Source: Phycisphaerales bacterium
GTDB lineage: Bacteria > Planctomycetota > Phycisphaerae > Tepidisphaerales > Tepidisphaeraceae
Assembly (NCBI GenBank): GCA_020853095.1
Contig: JADYZN010000055.1
Coordinates: 150,064 to 214,063, forward strand
Reading direction: 5' to 3'
DNA: 64,000 bases
This document shows positions 53,163-63,360 of this stretch, in pieces; within the stretch, counting starts at the first letter, position 1, and each line of letters starts with the position of its first letter. Below the pieces are notes generated by a model. The model made no database searches. It saw only the letters and a program-made list of their open reading frames with translations, and was not told where the DNA came from. The translations under genes were made by a program, and so were the position numbers.

Positions 53163-55561
53163 GAGCGCATGATCTCGATTTGATGCTTCTTGCCGCCTGT
53201 CAGACCTTGCGTCTGCCCGCCAAATGAGAATGAACCGTCAACGCCTTCGGGCAACGTGACCACCCCTCGCAGCGATCGAGCCTCGGTGGCGAGGTCGATC
53301 TCGATCCATCCTTTCGGATGCACCAGCCTGCCTGACGCCTGTTTGATCGTGCCGAGACCCGGCGTGATCGACACCTTCCCAAAGCCCATCTCCGCGGGGC
53401 GGATGCCCAGAATGGTGGCGAAGAAATGGTGGATCGGATGCGCGCCCCAGCCGTGACAATCGGAACGTGTCGGCTCCGGCCATTCCGGCGTCGTCCGCAT
53501 CCCGCGTGCGGGAAGCTCGAACCAGGTCCGCATTCTCTGGAAGAAGCCCTCCATCCAATCCAGCCGGCGGTACGTCTCAAAGAGATAATGCGTGTACGAG
53601 ATCGTGGTGCGGGCAAGATCGGACGATTCGATCAATCCCTGGCGGATATGCCGCAGTCGGCGCGGATCGTCAAATGCCCCACTCAACACCGCCAGGCATT
53701 GAGCGTGTTCTGAAAATGATGTTTTGCGGATGTCATCGGCAAACAGGCCGCGGCGATCATCCCAGAACGTTTCGGCCACGCGCGCGGTCAATCTCGCCGA
53801 CAACCGCCGATATCGCTGAACCAGCTCCGTTTCCCCGAGCCATTGCTCGACCGCCGCCGCCTGCGACAGCGCGTAGATCAGGTGGAGGTTCATGATGCCG
53901 CTGGGGCCATATTCCATTCCAGGGTGCACGCCTTCGGTCCAGCATGGAACCCAGTCGGTGAAATTCCAGCCTTCGCCGATCTCGACCAGGCCGTCGCGAT
54001 TGAGCTTGCCGAGATACCATTCGATGACGCTGCGCGCCCCGCGCATGCGCGCTGATACGAAATCGGCGTCGCCGCGCCAGAGGGCGTAATCGTGGATCAT
54101 CGAAATCCAGAAAAGCGAGAACGGCGCCAACACCTGCCGAACCCGGCTGGGATATCGCGATTGCGTCAACCCCGACGGCGTGCGCGAGTAATCGAATTGC
54201 TCGATGCATTTTCGCAGCAGCGCATCGTCGCGCGTCGCGACCAGCGTCGTCAAACCCGCCAGGCGCGAATCGCCGGAGTACATCAACTGCTCGTAATACG
54301 GACAGTCCAGATACGTCTCATGCGCGCACATCTGAAGCGACCGGAACGCCGGTGGAATCACGTCGTTGATTCGCCGGTCATCCGATGTGAAACGGCTTTC
54401 CATCTCCAGAGGATAGCGCGTCTCCCTGAGATGCAGACGATGGATCGTCAGGGGCTCATCGGTGGTCTCGACGCACAGTTGCAGATAGCGTCCCGCCTGC
54501 CACCACAGGGTCTTGAAGCTGCGGTGATCACCCCCATCGGGAAGGAACTCATCCCCGACGCCCAGAAAATACTTCCCTTCGATTTCATCCCGATTGGCTT
54601 TGTTGCGCGCCTCGGGTTCGACAAAGAGCGACTCGGCCCACTTCAGCGAAACGCGCGAACCTTTTCCTTTTGAGACGACCAGTTCAGGATAGGCGCAAAA
54701 GTAATTGTTGAGATCGAAGATGATGCGCCGGCGCGTGCGACGCGGGACGACGACGGCGCCACCGCCGGCCAGGCCGTTCCATTGCGTCTGCTCGCCTGGG
54801 AGGTTATCCGCCAATCGCACGGCGACTTTATGAAGCTCCGGAGTCGATTCGATCGCGGCAACGTATCGTGCCGTCAGGGAATCGGCGGCAATGGGCTGAT
54901 CGAGCATCGGACCCAGCACCGCCGGGCGCATCAGGTGCTGCGAACCGATTTCGTTGCGAAAAATTCCGTTGGTACCGGCGTGCGCCTTCGCCGCGTCACG
55001 CCAGCCTTCCCCGCCGCCGGCCTCGAATCCCCACGGAAAAGCGGCGGCATCGATCCGAACGTTGGCGCCGGTCCCGAACGCCGGACGCGGATCGGTGAAC
55101 GTGATTCCGTCGATGCGCCTCGACTGCCACGCCGACGTCCCCGTTCCGATCATCGCCGCATCGGACTGATCCTGCGGCGCGCAGATGAAACCATGACGAA
55201 CGCTCATCTGCGCATAGGGCGCCATCTCTCCCAAGGACCAGACCTTCGCGACGATGACATGTTCACCGGCGCGAAGAGGCAGGTCATAGGTTTCAAAATA
55301 CCAGTTGGCGGCGTCGCCGCGCTCGCTGCCGCGGCCGATCATCCGCCCGTCGAGATACAACTCATATCGTTCGTCGGCGCTGACGTGCACGCGAACGGTG
55401 CGCTGCCGGTCCATCGTAAAAATCCGCCGATACGCCGCAACATACGGCGGTGGCCCCATATCCATCCCGGCGATCCAATGAAACGGCCATTGACCCTTGG
55501 CGTACCATTCCAGGGTCTTGTCCCGCTCGACAAAGGGCAGGTAATCAATCAACGTACGCAT
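53159..55561 (-). CDS. Alpha-L-rhamnosidase-like enzyme (GH78) 2
   Basis: 800 residues with an N-terminal sugar-binding domain (YELYLDGRMIGRGSERGD), an (alpha/alpha)6 domain with ETYLDCPYYEQLMYSGDSR, and a C-terminal beta domain (GFGKVSITPGLGTIKQASGRLVHPKGWIEIDL). The GH78 motif reads D-C-P-Y-Y-E instead of D-C-P-x-R-E, so activity may differ. No signal peptide is seen; both GH78 proteins probably act on short oligosaccharides inside the cell. The ATG at 55561 faces the divergent isomerase gene. Confidence 0.82.
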   Translation of the reverse strand: MRTLIDYLPFVERDKTLEWYAKGQWPFHWIAGMDMGPPPYVAAYRRIFTMDRQRTVRVHVSADERYELYLDGRMIGRGSERGDAANWYFETYDLPLRAGEHVIVAKVWSLGEMAPYAQMSVRHGFICAPQDQSDAAMIGTGTSAWQSRRIDGITFTDPRPAFGTGANVRIDAAAFPWGFEAGGGEGWRDAAKAHAGTNGIFRNEIGSQHLMRPAVLGPMLDQPIAADSLTARYVAAIESTPELHKVAVRLADNLPGEQTQWNGLAGGGAVVVPRRTRRRIIFDLNNYFCAYPELVVSKGKGSRVSLKWAESLFVEPEARNKANRDEIEGKYFLGVGDEFLPDGGDHRSFKTLWWQAGRYLQLCVETTDEPLTIHRLHLRETRYPLEMESRFTSDDRRINDVIPPAFRSLQMCAHETYLDCPYYEQLMYSGDSRLAGLTTLVATRDDALLRKCIEQFDYSRTPSGLTQSRYPSRVRQVLAPFSLFWISMIHDYALWRGDADFVSARMRGARSVIEWYLGKLNRDGLVEIGEGWNFTDWVPCWTEGVHPGMEYGPSGIMNLHLIYALSQAAAVEQWLGETELVQRYRRLSARLTARVAETFWDDRRGLFADDIRKTSFSEHAQCLAVLSGAFDDPRRLRHIRQGLIESSDLARTTISYTHYLFETYRRLDWMEGFFQRMRTWFELPARGMRTTPEWPEPTRSDCHGWGAHPIHHFFATILGIRPAEMGFGKVSITPGLGTIKQASGRLVHPKGWIEIDLATEARSLRGVVTLPEGVDGSFSFGGQTQGLTGGKKHQIEIMRS

Positions 55562-55932
55562 GGTTGCTCATTCTCCTGACATCCCCGCACCACCGCCTGT
55601 GACAGGCCGTAACATCGCTCCATCACGGACGATGCGAAGATGAAGCCGGCCCGTTATCCCAACTCATCATTTCTGTGCCTGCTTCCGTTGATATCGAGGG
55701 TCTTCAATCATTTTGTATCCGATAAACCGGCCAGTGGTATGCTGGCTATCGATGCACCAATGTCTATTCCCGCTCCGTGAAAGCTGCCAGGGAGCGATGA
55801 ATCCCATTGTCGGCATCATCCAATCATCGGGAAACCTGGTTTCTAAAAACGCGACACTTGTGCCGATTTCCGTTTGGAGCCTTGTCGCCATGTTCATCGG
55901 GATTAAATTCCACCCATTGCGGGAGCACCATC
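55562..55932. other. Divergent promoter region between GH78 and isomerase genes
   Basis: No gene is seen. It must hold the promoters of both directions; I could not identify a clear operator. The frame open from 55807 on the plus strand runs into the isomerase but is preceded by a good ribosome binding site only at 55920. Confidence 0.5.
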
Positions 55933-56904
55933 ATGATCCAGCGGAAATATTCGGCAATTCTCGGAAATCTTGGCAATACCAAAGACCGTTTTTGCGGCGG
56001 ATACAAGGACAATCCCGACACCTTTGAGATGCTCCGCCGGGCGTCAACGATTCCAAACGTGACCGGCCTGGAGCTTGTTGGAACGTGGGACATCCGCCCG
56101 GACAACATCAAGCAGATGAAGCAGGCGCTGGCCGATTCCAGGATCCAGTGCGTTTCGATCATTCCCGATCTTTTCGCCGACAAAATCTTCTGGAAAGGCA
56201 GTTATTCCAGCGGCGACGCAAAGGTCCGCCGGCACGCGATCGATTACACGCGAAAGATGTGCGACATCGCGCGCGAGCTGTCGTGCGGGACGATTTGCAT
56301 CTGGCCGGGACAGGATGGATATGATTACCTGCTTAGCGCCGATTACGATGCCGCGCGCTCATGGTTCCGCGACGGCGTGACGGAGCTGGCCAAGGCACAT
56401 CCCGACCTGCGATTCGCCTTGGAATACAAGCCCAAGGAGCCGCGCTGCCGCAGCTACATCGCGACCATGGCCGACACGCTGTTGATGTGTCAGGAAACGC
56501 AATGCGACAACGTCGGCGTGTGCATCGACACCGGTCATGCGTTTGTCGCCGGGGAATGTGTCGGCGAGGCCGTTGTGCTGGCCCGGCGCGCCGGCAACAG
56601 GCTCTTTCACATGCATTTCAATGACAATCACGGAAGCTGGGACGACGACATGATCGTCGGCACGGTTCACAGCACCTGTTATGTCGAAATGCTCTACTGG
56701 CTGGATCGATGTGGATACGACGGCTGGCTGTCGATGGATCAATACCCCTACCGCGAAGACGCCGCCGGCGCCATCGGCGAAAGCGTCGCATGGCTGATCA
56801 AATTTGACTCGATGGTCCAGCGGCACCGTGCCGAGATCGACCGGCTCGTTTCATTGAACGACGCGGTCGAAACATCGCGATTTCTACGAAGAATCATGGC
56901 CTGA
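55933..56904 (+). CDS. Sugar (phosphate) isomerase/epimerase, TIM-barrel (AP endonuclease 2 fold)
   Basis: 323 residues. The xylose-isomerase-like TIM barrel shows its metal and catalytic residues in FALEYKPKEPR (Glu), GVCIDTGHAF (Asp, His) and LFHMHFNDNHGSWDDDMIVGT (His, Asp). A final GWLSMDQYPYRED holds the second Glu/Asp pair. GGGAG lies seven bases before the ATG at 55933. Its divergent position beside two rhamnosidase-like genes suggests it acts on L-rhamnose or a related sugar, similar to the RhaI-type isomerases. This is inference. Confidence 0.82.
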   Translation: MIQRKYSAILGNLGNTKDRFCGGYKDNPDTFEMLRRASTIPNVTGLELVGTWDIRPDNIKQMKQALADSRIQCVSIIPDLFADKIFWKGSYSSGDAKVRRHAIDYTRKMCDIARELSCGTICIWPGQDGYDYLLSADYDAARSWFRDGVTELAKAHPDLRFALEYKPKEPRCRSYIATMADTLLMCQETQCDNVGVCIDTGHAFVAGECVGEAVVLARRAGNRLFHMHFNDNHGSWDDDMIVGTVHSTCYVEMLYWLDRCGYDGWLSMDQYPYREDAAGAIGESVAWLIKFDSMVQRHRAEIDRLVSLNDAVETSRFLRRIMA

Positions 56905-57251
56905 CACCCGACATGCGACGCTTATTTGATTGAGAATGATGCCCCAAAAGCCGGGCAAAATGTAAGAACCTGGCCGCGGGAATCCGACGTTGCAACGACG
57001 GACCTCCGAACCCCCGCAAACCCCCGCAATCTGGCGCACGATGAAGGACCTTAAAACATCGATCTGGTTTTGGCCGGATTGAAGGTGATATGATGACCGC
57101 ATTTGCCCTGGTCTACCTGGTTCAGGTGGTCGTGACGTGGTGGAAGTCGAGGAAGTACGGGGAAAATGGAAAACGACGAAAATGCGAAATTCCCTGTATT
57201 TACAGGGGCATTCGAGAATTTCCTGCCATTACAAGATATGTCCCATGGACG
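56905..57251. other. Non-coding region with a short palindrome
   Basis: No gene is seen. A perfect inverted repeat, CCCTGTA-TT-TACAGGG, lies at 57192-57207. Confidence 0.45.
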
Positions 57252-57440
57252 ATACAGGGACCACAACACCGCATGGGTCTGAGCGTATTCAACGTGTCCG
57301 GAGAACATCCAGTCTTTCCGGCCCACTGCTACGCGGCGCAGGGCGCGCTCACTGACATTATCATTGATGCTCAGCCGAGCATCGCTCGCGTGGACGATCA
57401 GCGCCGGCCACTGATTCAGCCGCTGACCTTCCCCACGCGC
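57252..57440 (-). mobile_element. IS66-family transposase remnant (C-terminal end)
   Basis: The minus strand reads LNQWPALIVHASDARLSIND, then NVSERALRRVAVGRKDWMFSG and THAVLWSLY. This corresponds to the conserved IS66 stretch in which D-G-R-L-x-I-D-N-N-x-x-E-R-A-L-R is followed by G-R-K-N-W-L-F-x-G. About 60 residues are recognisable; the rest of the transposase and the IS ends are gone. Confidence 0.75.
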
Positions 57441-57461
57441 CCGCTATTTGTGGGGAAGGTC
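57425..57461. repeat. Perfect 12-base inverted repeat
   Basis: Arms GACCTTCCCCAC (57425-57436) and GTGGGGAAGGTC (57450-57461) around a 13-base loop. It sits at the edge of the IS66 remnant and may mark the recombination or insertion point. Confidence 0.6.
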
Positions 57462-57512
57462 AAAGATGCTCCCTGGCGAGGCAGTACTTCATCGGCATCG
57501 ACCGGAAATCAA

Positions 57513-57800
57513 TCACGCGGATTCCTCTCCATCCGCGCCAAAGCGAGGCGGTCGCATTCTGACCACCAATGGCGTCATGGTCTCCAGTCGCATCCGGAGG
57601 CTGATGCCATCGGGCAGAATCGTAAACGGAAGCGGCCGCCACTGACCATCCGCGTCCAGGTGCAAGACCGACTGGGGCGCGCCGTCGGCCATCCGCAACT
57701 TGACCTCTTTCTCCACGGGATCGGAATTAAGGTTGAAGAGAGCCGCGACAGTAAGTGTGCAACCTGAGCCAGCCGTGGCCTCCTTGTCGGCAGGTGAAAA
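57513..57800 (-). pseudogene. C-terminal fragment of a glycosidase-type beta-sandwich protein
   Basis: A frame of about 95 codons reads ATAGSGCTLTVAALFNLNSD, PVEKEVKLRMADG, LHLDADGQWRPLPFTILPDG and TMTPLVVRMRP, then ends. This is the kind of beta-sandwich that closes many large glycoside hydrolases. An in-frame TGA stands before it, and no start codon fits. It is best read as the surviving tail of a deleted gene. Confidence 0.5.
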
Positions 57801-58063
57801 TCACACCACCATTCTGACGGGAGGCCGCGTTTTGCGTAAGGGATGTAATTGCATTGCCTGGCACAGGTTACATGCTAACCGAATGGCATTCGGAAATGAT
57901 CCCTTATATGGTTCGGCGACCAAAGCAGGGTTGACTTCGCTGGTCAAACGCGTCGGCACCCAGGTCGCCTGACTGCTGCACGACTGGAAAGCGGAAGGAT
58001 AAATTATCATAAAATTGCGTTTTGGCCTTTTGGCGGGTCCATCCATTTTATTCTAAAATTTTC

Positions 58064-58110
58064 TTGACTCGAATCGGTATATCGTTTAAGTTATTGAATA
58101 TACCGTTTAA
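58064..58110 (+). promoter_or_regulatory. LacI-gene promoter with repeated operator-like motif
   Basis: TTGACT at 58064 forms a -35. Downstream, TATATCGTTTAAGT (from 58078) and TATACCGTTTAAGT (from 58099) form a direct repeat, and CGGTATAT/ATATACCG form an inverted one. Just before the LacI start, this fits an autoregulatory site. Confidence 0.5.
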
Positions 58111-58125
58111 GTGAAGGCTTATGTC

Positions 58126-59208
58126 GTGCCTCTACCTGTCTCCCTGAAAAACATCGCCTCGCGGGCCGGAATTACCAAGGCCGCCGTTTCGATGGCGTTG
58201 CGAGACCACCCATCTATCAGTGTCGCCCGGCGGGCGGAGGTCCAAAAGCTGGCACGCGAGATGGGTTATCGGCCCAACCTGCTGGCGCGGGGGCTGGTGG
58301 GTAAAAGCACACGTTCCATCGGCATCGCCTGGACCCTGGGCCGTCCCATTTCCGGTGGAATCGTCCAAGACCTCACCATTCGACTCTGGAACCGGGGCTA
58401 TGTAACCTTCATGGCCAACTCCCTGAGTGATCCGATCATTACCCGGCAAATCCTATCCGACTTTACCCAGCGCGGCGTGGATGGAGTCATTATTGAGGCG
58501 GCCGGATTACTCAACGATCCAGTGCTGGTCGGCCAGCTTAAGGGATTTAAAGCCGCCGTGGCGTTGGCAAGTGAAATTGATGATGTCCCTGTGAACCTGG
58601 TGAAGCAGGTCACTTCGTATGGTATTCGACAGATGTTGGATTATTGGCTGGCGACAGGCCGCCGACGGATCGGTTTTATCGGCGAAGCAAGCCACGACAA
58701 AATCGAACCAATACGTCAGAAACTACTTGAATTTGGACTGCCTGCAGATCATGTACACATCGTTGATGTGACTAACCAACCGCCAACGGTCAATTACTTC
58801 GACCACTATTGGTCCGCCCTGGATCGAACGTTTCCACGTCCGAAGGAACCGTTTCCATGCGACGCCGTGTTATGCGCCGCCGACGGCGGGGCCAGTGCGT
58901 TGTTGAAATGGCTTGCGCATCGCGGCCTGCGCGTACCTCATGATGTTGCCGTGGCGGGTATCGGGGATGTCGATATGGCCCGTGGGACAACCCCTCCACT
59001 GGCTAGCCTGGACCGGCATGGCGACACCTTGTCCGAAACCATCGAAGCTTTGTTGTTCCAACGATTGGAACGGCCAGATGAGCCGGTCCTGATCAAAACA
59101 GTTCCAACCACATTCGTTTGGCGCGAGTCGGCCGGCCCCTGCCCGACCTGCCTGGCCTCCGCCAGAAAGGGCTTGCCATGTCCATTGCATGCGAAAAAGG
59201 TTGTTTGA
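58126..59208 (+). CDS. LacI-family transcriptional regulator
   Basis: About 360 residues. The N-terminal helix-turn-helix is [48 protein letters not shown] periplasmic-binding-protein-like sensor domain follows ([16 protein letters not shown]..., [48 protein letters not shown]). It ends in a Cys-rich tail ([17 protein letters not shown]) as in planctomycete LacI proteins. A GTG at 58126 has GAAGG eight bases upstream; a GTG at 58111 is also in frame but lies in the repeat. It probably controls itself and nearby sugar genes. Confidence 0.85.
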   Translation: MPLPVSLKNIASRAGITKAAVSMALRDHPSISVARRAEVQKLAREMGYRPNLLARGLVGKSTRSIGIAWTLGRPISGGIVQDLTIRLWNRGYVTFMANSLSDPIITRQILSDFTQRGVDGVIIEAAGLLNDPVLVGQLKGFKAAVALASEIDDVPVNLVKQVTSYGIRQMLDYWLATGRRRIGFIGEASHDKIEPIRQKLLEFGLPADHVHIVDVTNQPPTVNYFDHYWSALDRTFPRPKEPFPCDAVLCAADGGASALLKWLAHRGLRVPHDVAVAGIGDVDMARGTTPPLASLDRHGDTLSETIEALLFQRLERPDEPVLIKTVPTTFVWRESAGPCPTCLASARKGLPCPLHAKKVV

Positions 59209-59606
59209 AACGATCCGGTGGCTTTAGCTATGTAGAGGCCTGTCAAGAGGCGTTTGATTTTTCGTCGCATCACATGGCAACACTTCTCCTGGACGAGCAT
59301 GCCCGGCCTTGGAACGCTGGCACTGACGTTTACGCCTCGAAGGGGCCTCGAAGGACCCAATCAGCTATTCGAGCTCAATCCCCAATCGACTGCGGTTTGG
59401 GGATGTCCCATGAGAATAAATACGAACCGGCCGGCGCCCATTCACGCTTGCGAGCTGCGATATCCGTTGAGGATTTGGCCCATGAAACCAGTCGAGCTGC
59501 CGGTCGGAACATTTCGCTTCGAGGATACGGTCCCATCGCCCTCATGCCTCTCAAGCCGGAGGAGGAGAGGGAGATGGGGGTCTGGGGGCAAAGCCCCCAG
59601 GGTCAT
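59209..59606. other. Region without a clear gene
   Basis: Frames are open on the plus strand but without recognisable protein features. A perfect stem CTGGGGGC-AAA-GCCCCCAG lies at 59582-59600. Confidence 0.45.
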
Positions 59607-59807
59607 TCAGGCCGCCTTTCTTGTGAAGGGTTGATTGCGTCGGGCCATGCTCCACATCCACATGAGCATGTGACGGGCTACGGCGACGGCGTTGATCAGA
59701 CCCACGCCGGGTATGGTGTCCTTATGCAGGTCAACACCGGCGAACGATTTGAACGATGCCAGATTGGCGACAACGGGCGAAACGTAACGTACCATGACGA
59801 TCTCCAT
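59607..59807 (-). mobile_element. IS110-like transposase remnant (internal deletion)
   Basis: A 66-residue minus frame contains [10 protein letters not shown], the N-terminal DEDD-domain motif of IS110 transposases. It is joined directly to [16 protein letters not shown], which belongs to the C-terminal transposase_20 region. The middle is missing. This is the pattern of a deletion derivative of an IS110 element. Motif matches are short, so confidence is moderate. Confidence 0.5.
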
Positions 59808-59875
59808 GTAAGGGGCCAGAAGGATTCGAACACTTTGCGGAAGGATGCGTCATCCTTCCGCAGGCCCCTACATGG
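59804..59875. repeat. Nested inverted repeats over the pseudopilin start
   Basis: Outer arms CCATGTAAGGGGCC (59804-59817) and GGCCCCTACATGG (59863-59875) differ by one extra base. The inner arms GCGGAAGGATG (59837-59847) and CATCCTTCCGC (59851-59861) are perfect with a three-base loop. The start of the pseudopilin frame lies inside. Confidence 0.7.
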
Positions 59876-60578
59876 TTTCACGTTGGTCGAGCTGCTGGTC
59901 GTCATCGGTATCATATCGCTTTTGATCAGTATTCTGCTGCCCGCACTGAACAAGGCGCGGGAATCGGCTTCCCGCATAGCCTGCGCATCCAATTTGCGCA
60001 CGCTGGCGACGGCCATGCATATTTATGCCAATGAAAACAAGGGGCATCTGCTGCCTCCATTGTCTTTTTGGAACGCCAGCGCCAGCCGCACACGTGTAGA
60101 TCCACATATAGCTGGCGATATGTCCAGCGGTCTGGTGCATCTGATTAAAGTACTGTATGGCGATCCAAAAGGTTCTTATGGCAAGAATGCAAACATCCTT
60201 TACTGTCCCGCCAGCAAAGCTGTAAACACCCAGATCGATGACAGTCGTGTTGCCTGGGACATCGATGGTTATAACCAACTGGTATATGTGTCTTATGTTA
60301 ATTTCTGCTATGCCAACGAATTACCTGGCAGTTACCGCCTACCGGACACGGCCTCCAGACTTGGTCAAGGCCCTTCGTCACGTCTGATGCTAGCCGATGC
60401 AACCGCGCGCTGGCACCCGCTTTGGAACATGCACGGTTACAAGAATGGCCAGATGGTTGGCGGTAACTTTGCATATATGGATGGCCACGTTGAATGGATC
60501 CCAGGTGGTGAGTTGACACGTGTCTGGCTCAGCACCAACGGCTGGCTCTGGTGGGCGCTACCAGAAGTCCGTCCATAA
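59835..60578 (+). CDS. Pseudopilin-like protein (prepilin N-terminus, DG box)
   Basis: The protein core starts [41 protein letters not shown] and ends [17 protein letters not shown], the same family as the copies at 31927 and 48160. No ATG stands in frame before FTLVELL. The nearest usable start is a TTG at 59835, ten bases after AAGGA, giving 247 residues with the leader [14 protein letters not shown]. This start sits inside a long inverted repeat and downstream of an IS110 remnant, so the original 5' end may have been replaced. It is followed after about 50 bases by a large frameshifted gene. Confidence 0.7.
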   Translation: MRKDASSFRRPLHGFTLVELLVVIGIISLLISILLPALNKARESASRIACASNLRTLATAMHIYANENKGHLLPPLSFWNASASRTRVDPHIAGDMSSGLVHLIKVLYGDPKGSYGKNANILYCPASKAVNTQIDDSRVAWDIDGYNQLVYVSYVNFCYANELPGSYRLPDTASRLGQGPSSRLMLADATARWHPLWNMHGYKNGQMVGGNFAYMDGHVEWIPGGELTRVWLSTNGWLWWALPEVRP

Positions 60579-60628
60579 CCCCAGTCGCGCCGGCTTCTGC
60601 CGCCCCAGTTGACGGGGAGGAGTTCAAC

Positions 60629-63296
60629 ATGAATGGATTAAAATCGTGTTTGAGCACTTGTAGAACAATAAACACGGAAATTTTGTCCCATTCAGCCAAA
60701 GCATTCTGCCGCGGATCGAACCAACGGAGCTTCGTGCCGATGTGCGTCAATTCCATTAAAAAATATCTTTATCTTGTCTGCTTCTCACCGTTAATCATGT
60801 TCTCTTGGGCACTTGCTTATCCTCTGGGCGATCCGGGGACGTCGGCCTCTTATCGGCTTACAGGTGATCTTTCACAGCGGCCCGACTATGAACACAGTCG
60901 TCGGCTCAGCGTCGTTCGTAGCCATTTCGCTGTTGGCCCGACGGAAGACGTAGACGGGCAGACCTGGCAATGGTTTACGTTCGCTTTCGAAAGAGAAAAC
61001 GGGCAATCGTTTCGAGGATGGCTGCTGATGGATCGCTTCCCCGGGCAACCTGAACCGCCACGAGTGCTGCGTTATCTCTGGCAAGAGCAGGACGATCCTG
61101 CAATTGAGTACATTGATGTCTCCAGCGGTCATGCGCTGTTGCCCCGCTGGTCATTGTGGCAGTATGGCTGGCCTCAGGTTGACAATGGCCCTTTGACATC
61201 ATCTGATTTTCCGCAGCGGATTAATTTTCAGGGTCATTTCTTTGAAATTATCCCGGACCAAAAGGCAGGTTTTGTTGCAATTCCTACGAAAATTCATGAG
61301 ATACGTATCAATCCACAACTGCTGATCGGTACGCTCAGCCACTGGCGCGACGTAGCCGGTGTTCCAGCCCGGGATCTACCAGGCAAAAAATATACTTTCG
61401 TGGAGCGAAGCCGAGAGGATATTCTCGCTGACATTGCCGCGGGAGCCAATTTCATCATGATGCCCCATCTGCCAGAATTTCCGGCATGGCTCTGGCAAGA
61501 AAGTGTGTACATTGCACCTTTATACGGCGAATTTCCTGATTGGCCGCAATATCTGTATCGCAGTAATTTTTACGGCCGAGCCGCTTACATTGATGAACCG
61601 GCTATTCATAATCGCGCTCATCTGGGACTAAATCAGAGCCTGGCAAATCAGCTTGTTCCGGCCGATGCCGCACGAGCATTGACCGAGGCAACCCGTGCGC
61701 CGCTTTATGTCGAAATCGGAAACTATTCCTCTCGATGGATCACGACGCTGCTGAAAAAACGGTTCGACCTCGGATCCATGCACATTGAGGAAACGGACTA
61801 TCCCACATGGGAGGCTGTCTGGTCAAGCATCTGGTATGAGTATGAAGCTGGCGCGCTGCCATCGGCGGCGGTACGACAAGGTTTCGAACCAGGCCAGATG
61901 GTGGCGCACTATAATGCGTACTTCGGAACCAGTATACCTCCTACTGTGGCCAATGCATCTGCCATTCATATCGCAGTTCTGCGCGGTGCAAGTCGTAGTC
62001 ATGGCAATAGTCGATGGGGCATTTCCGTTTATGCTCCAAACGAATATCAAAACGTGCTCAGCGAGGTTCGGTACGCCTTTGAGGCAGGAGCGTCTTATTT
62101 ATGGTACTGGAGCAGTTGGCCTGGCAGTGACAATACGCATCTGCCGTATCCTTATCAACGTGCTATCTCCAGTTATGCACGACAACTGCTTGATGCCAAT
62201 CCCACTCGTGACCTCAATGCTTTGTTGCACGCGGCCAATACCGCAATAGTGATTCCTTATGGTTATACGTTTTCACCAGACAGCTTGCTCAGTGTGCGCT
62301 GGTTGCATCTGGAACGGAAACAAATATGGATTGACGTACCGTCAAGTTCTTTCCAATGTGGCCCACGAAGTGGAACGGGCGCTACAGGCAGGTGTTAAAT
62401 TTGATATCGCCGTCGATTCTCCAATGTTCAAACCTGAGGGATATCGCACAATTATTCGTGTTCTGGAAAATGGAAAGGTGACGGAACAGATCAATGACCT
62501 GGCACCTCAGACTTATGATGCGCCACGATCCGTGAATCGCCCTGATTTGGGAGCGTTGCCACAAATCAGCGTCAACGCGCAGCGCGTGGGACGAGGGTTA
62601 CCCGCCACGCTACAACTAAAAGCCGTTCCGATTGCCACCATAGGTGAACTGGCCGTGGATCTGTCCGGTGCGCCGCTGGTTTATTGGGAGATATTTACTC
62701 CCGATGGCGATGTGGTCATGTTAGATGGCCCAGAACAGACCTATACTGCCGGCAGCCCAGGGCTCTACCGTCTGCGGGCTTCAACCGTGGATGTCTTTGG
62801 GCGACCAGCCCATACATGGTCTCAGATTGATCTGGGTGGAAAAGCTATTGCCGCTTTTCCCGCAGAATGGAACTTTTCCATCGATCCGGACAACCAGGGA
62901 GAATCACAAGGCTGGTATCGTGAGCGTTATAATGACGCGAAATGGATCCGGCTGCCAGTGCCTGGCTTCTGGGAGGATGTCGTAGGTCCATATGACGGCT
63001 ATGGCTGGTATCGTGTTCAATTCACGCTGACAACAGACATGATTAAGCAGCCCTTGGCAATCTTCTTTCAGGGCGTAGATGAGGAGGCTTGGGTCTATCT
63101 TAATGGACAACTCATTGGCGAAAGAACAGTGGAATCGACTGGTCGTCCTCCCGTTGATATCTGGGATAAGTCATTCAAGGTGCCGTTGGGACGAGGTATG
63201 CGCGCCGGTCGTAATACTCTTGTAGTGAAAGTACATGATCAGGGCCAAGCGGGCGGCATCTACGGTCCGGTGATGATCCTAATTGATGAACCGTAA
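60629..63296 (+). pseudogene. Large secreted glycoside-hydrolase-like protein, single frameshift
   Basis: A first frame runs from the ATG at 60629 (GGGGAGGAG upstream) to about 62320, and a second frame continues from there to 63296. Around 62318-62320 the reading passes from LHLERK to NKYGLTYRQVLSNVAHEVE if one A is restored in the AAA run, so one base is probably missing. A signal-like segment lies at about residues 45-62 (from MCVNSIKKYLYL; ATG 60740). The body is beta/alpha-rich with many Trp. The C-terminus has a sugar-binding jelly roll (NAKWIRLPVPGFWEDVVG-like, WVYLNGQLIGER). Either a real pseudogene or a sequence error; family not identified. Confidence 0.7.
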
Positions 63297-63360
63297 TCTA
63301 TATTAAATCAGCATGGAATATCATAATTATATTTGCTTTTTTCCTACGGCGATATACTAT
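63297..63360. promoter_or_regulatory. AT-rich promoter region
   Basis: An AT-rich stretch between the frameshifted gene and the duplicated leader, probably holding the promoter of the short exported protein. No consensus was clear. Confidence 0.3.

Noticed and set aside
43402..55561. A canonical Bacteroides-type polysaccharide utilisation locus
   Set aside because: No SusC/SusD pair or ECF/anti-sigma genes are present; the region shares only enzymes and regulators with such loci.
57801..58046. 81-codon minus frame between the glycosidase tail and lacI
   Set aside because: No domain or start signal and unusual composition; probably chance.
59822..59861. tRNA-like GATTCGAAC sequence
   Set aside because: The T-loop-like string is part of an inverted repeat and no cloverleaf can be drawn around it.
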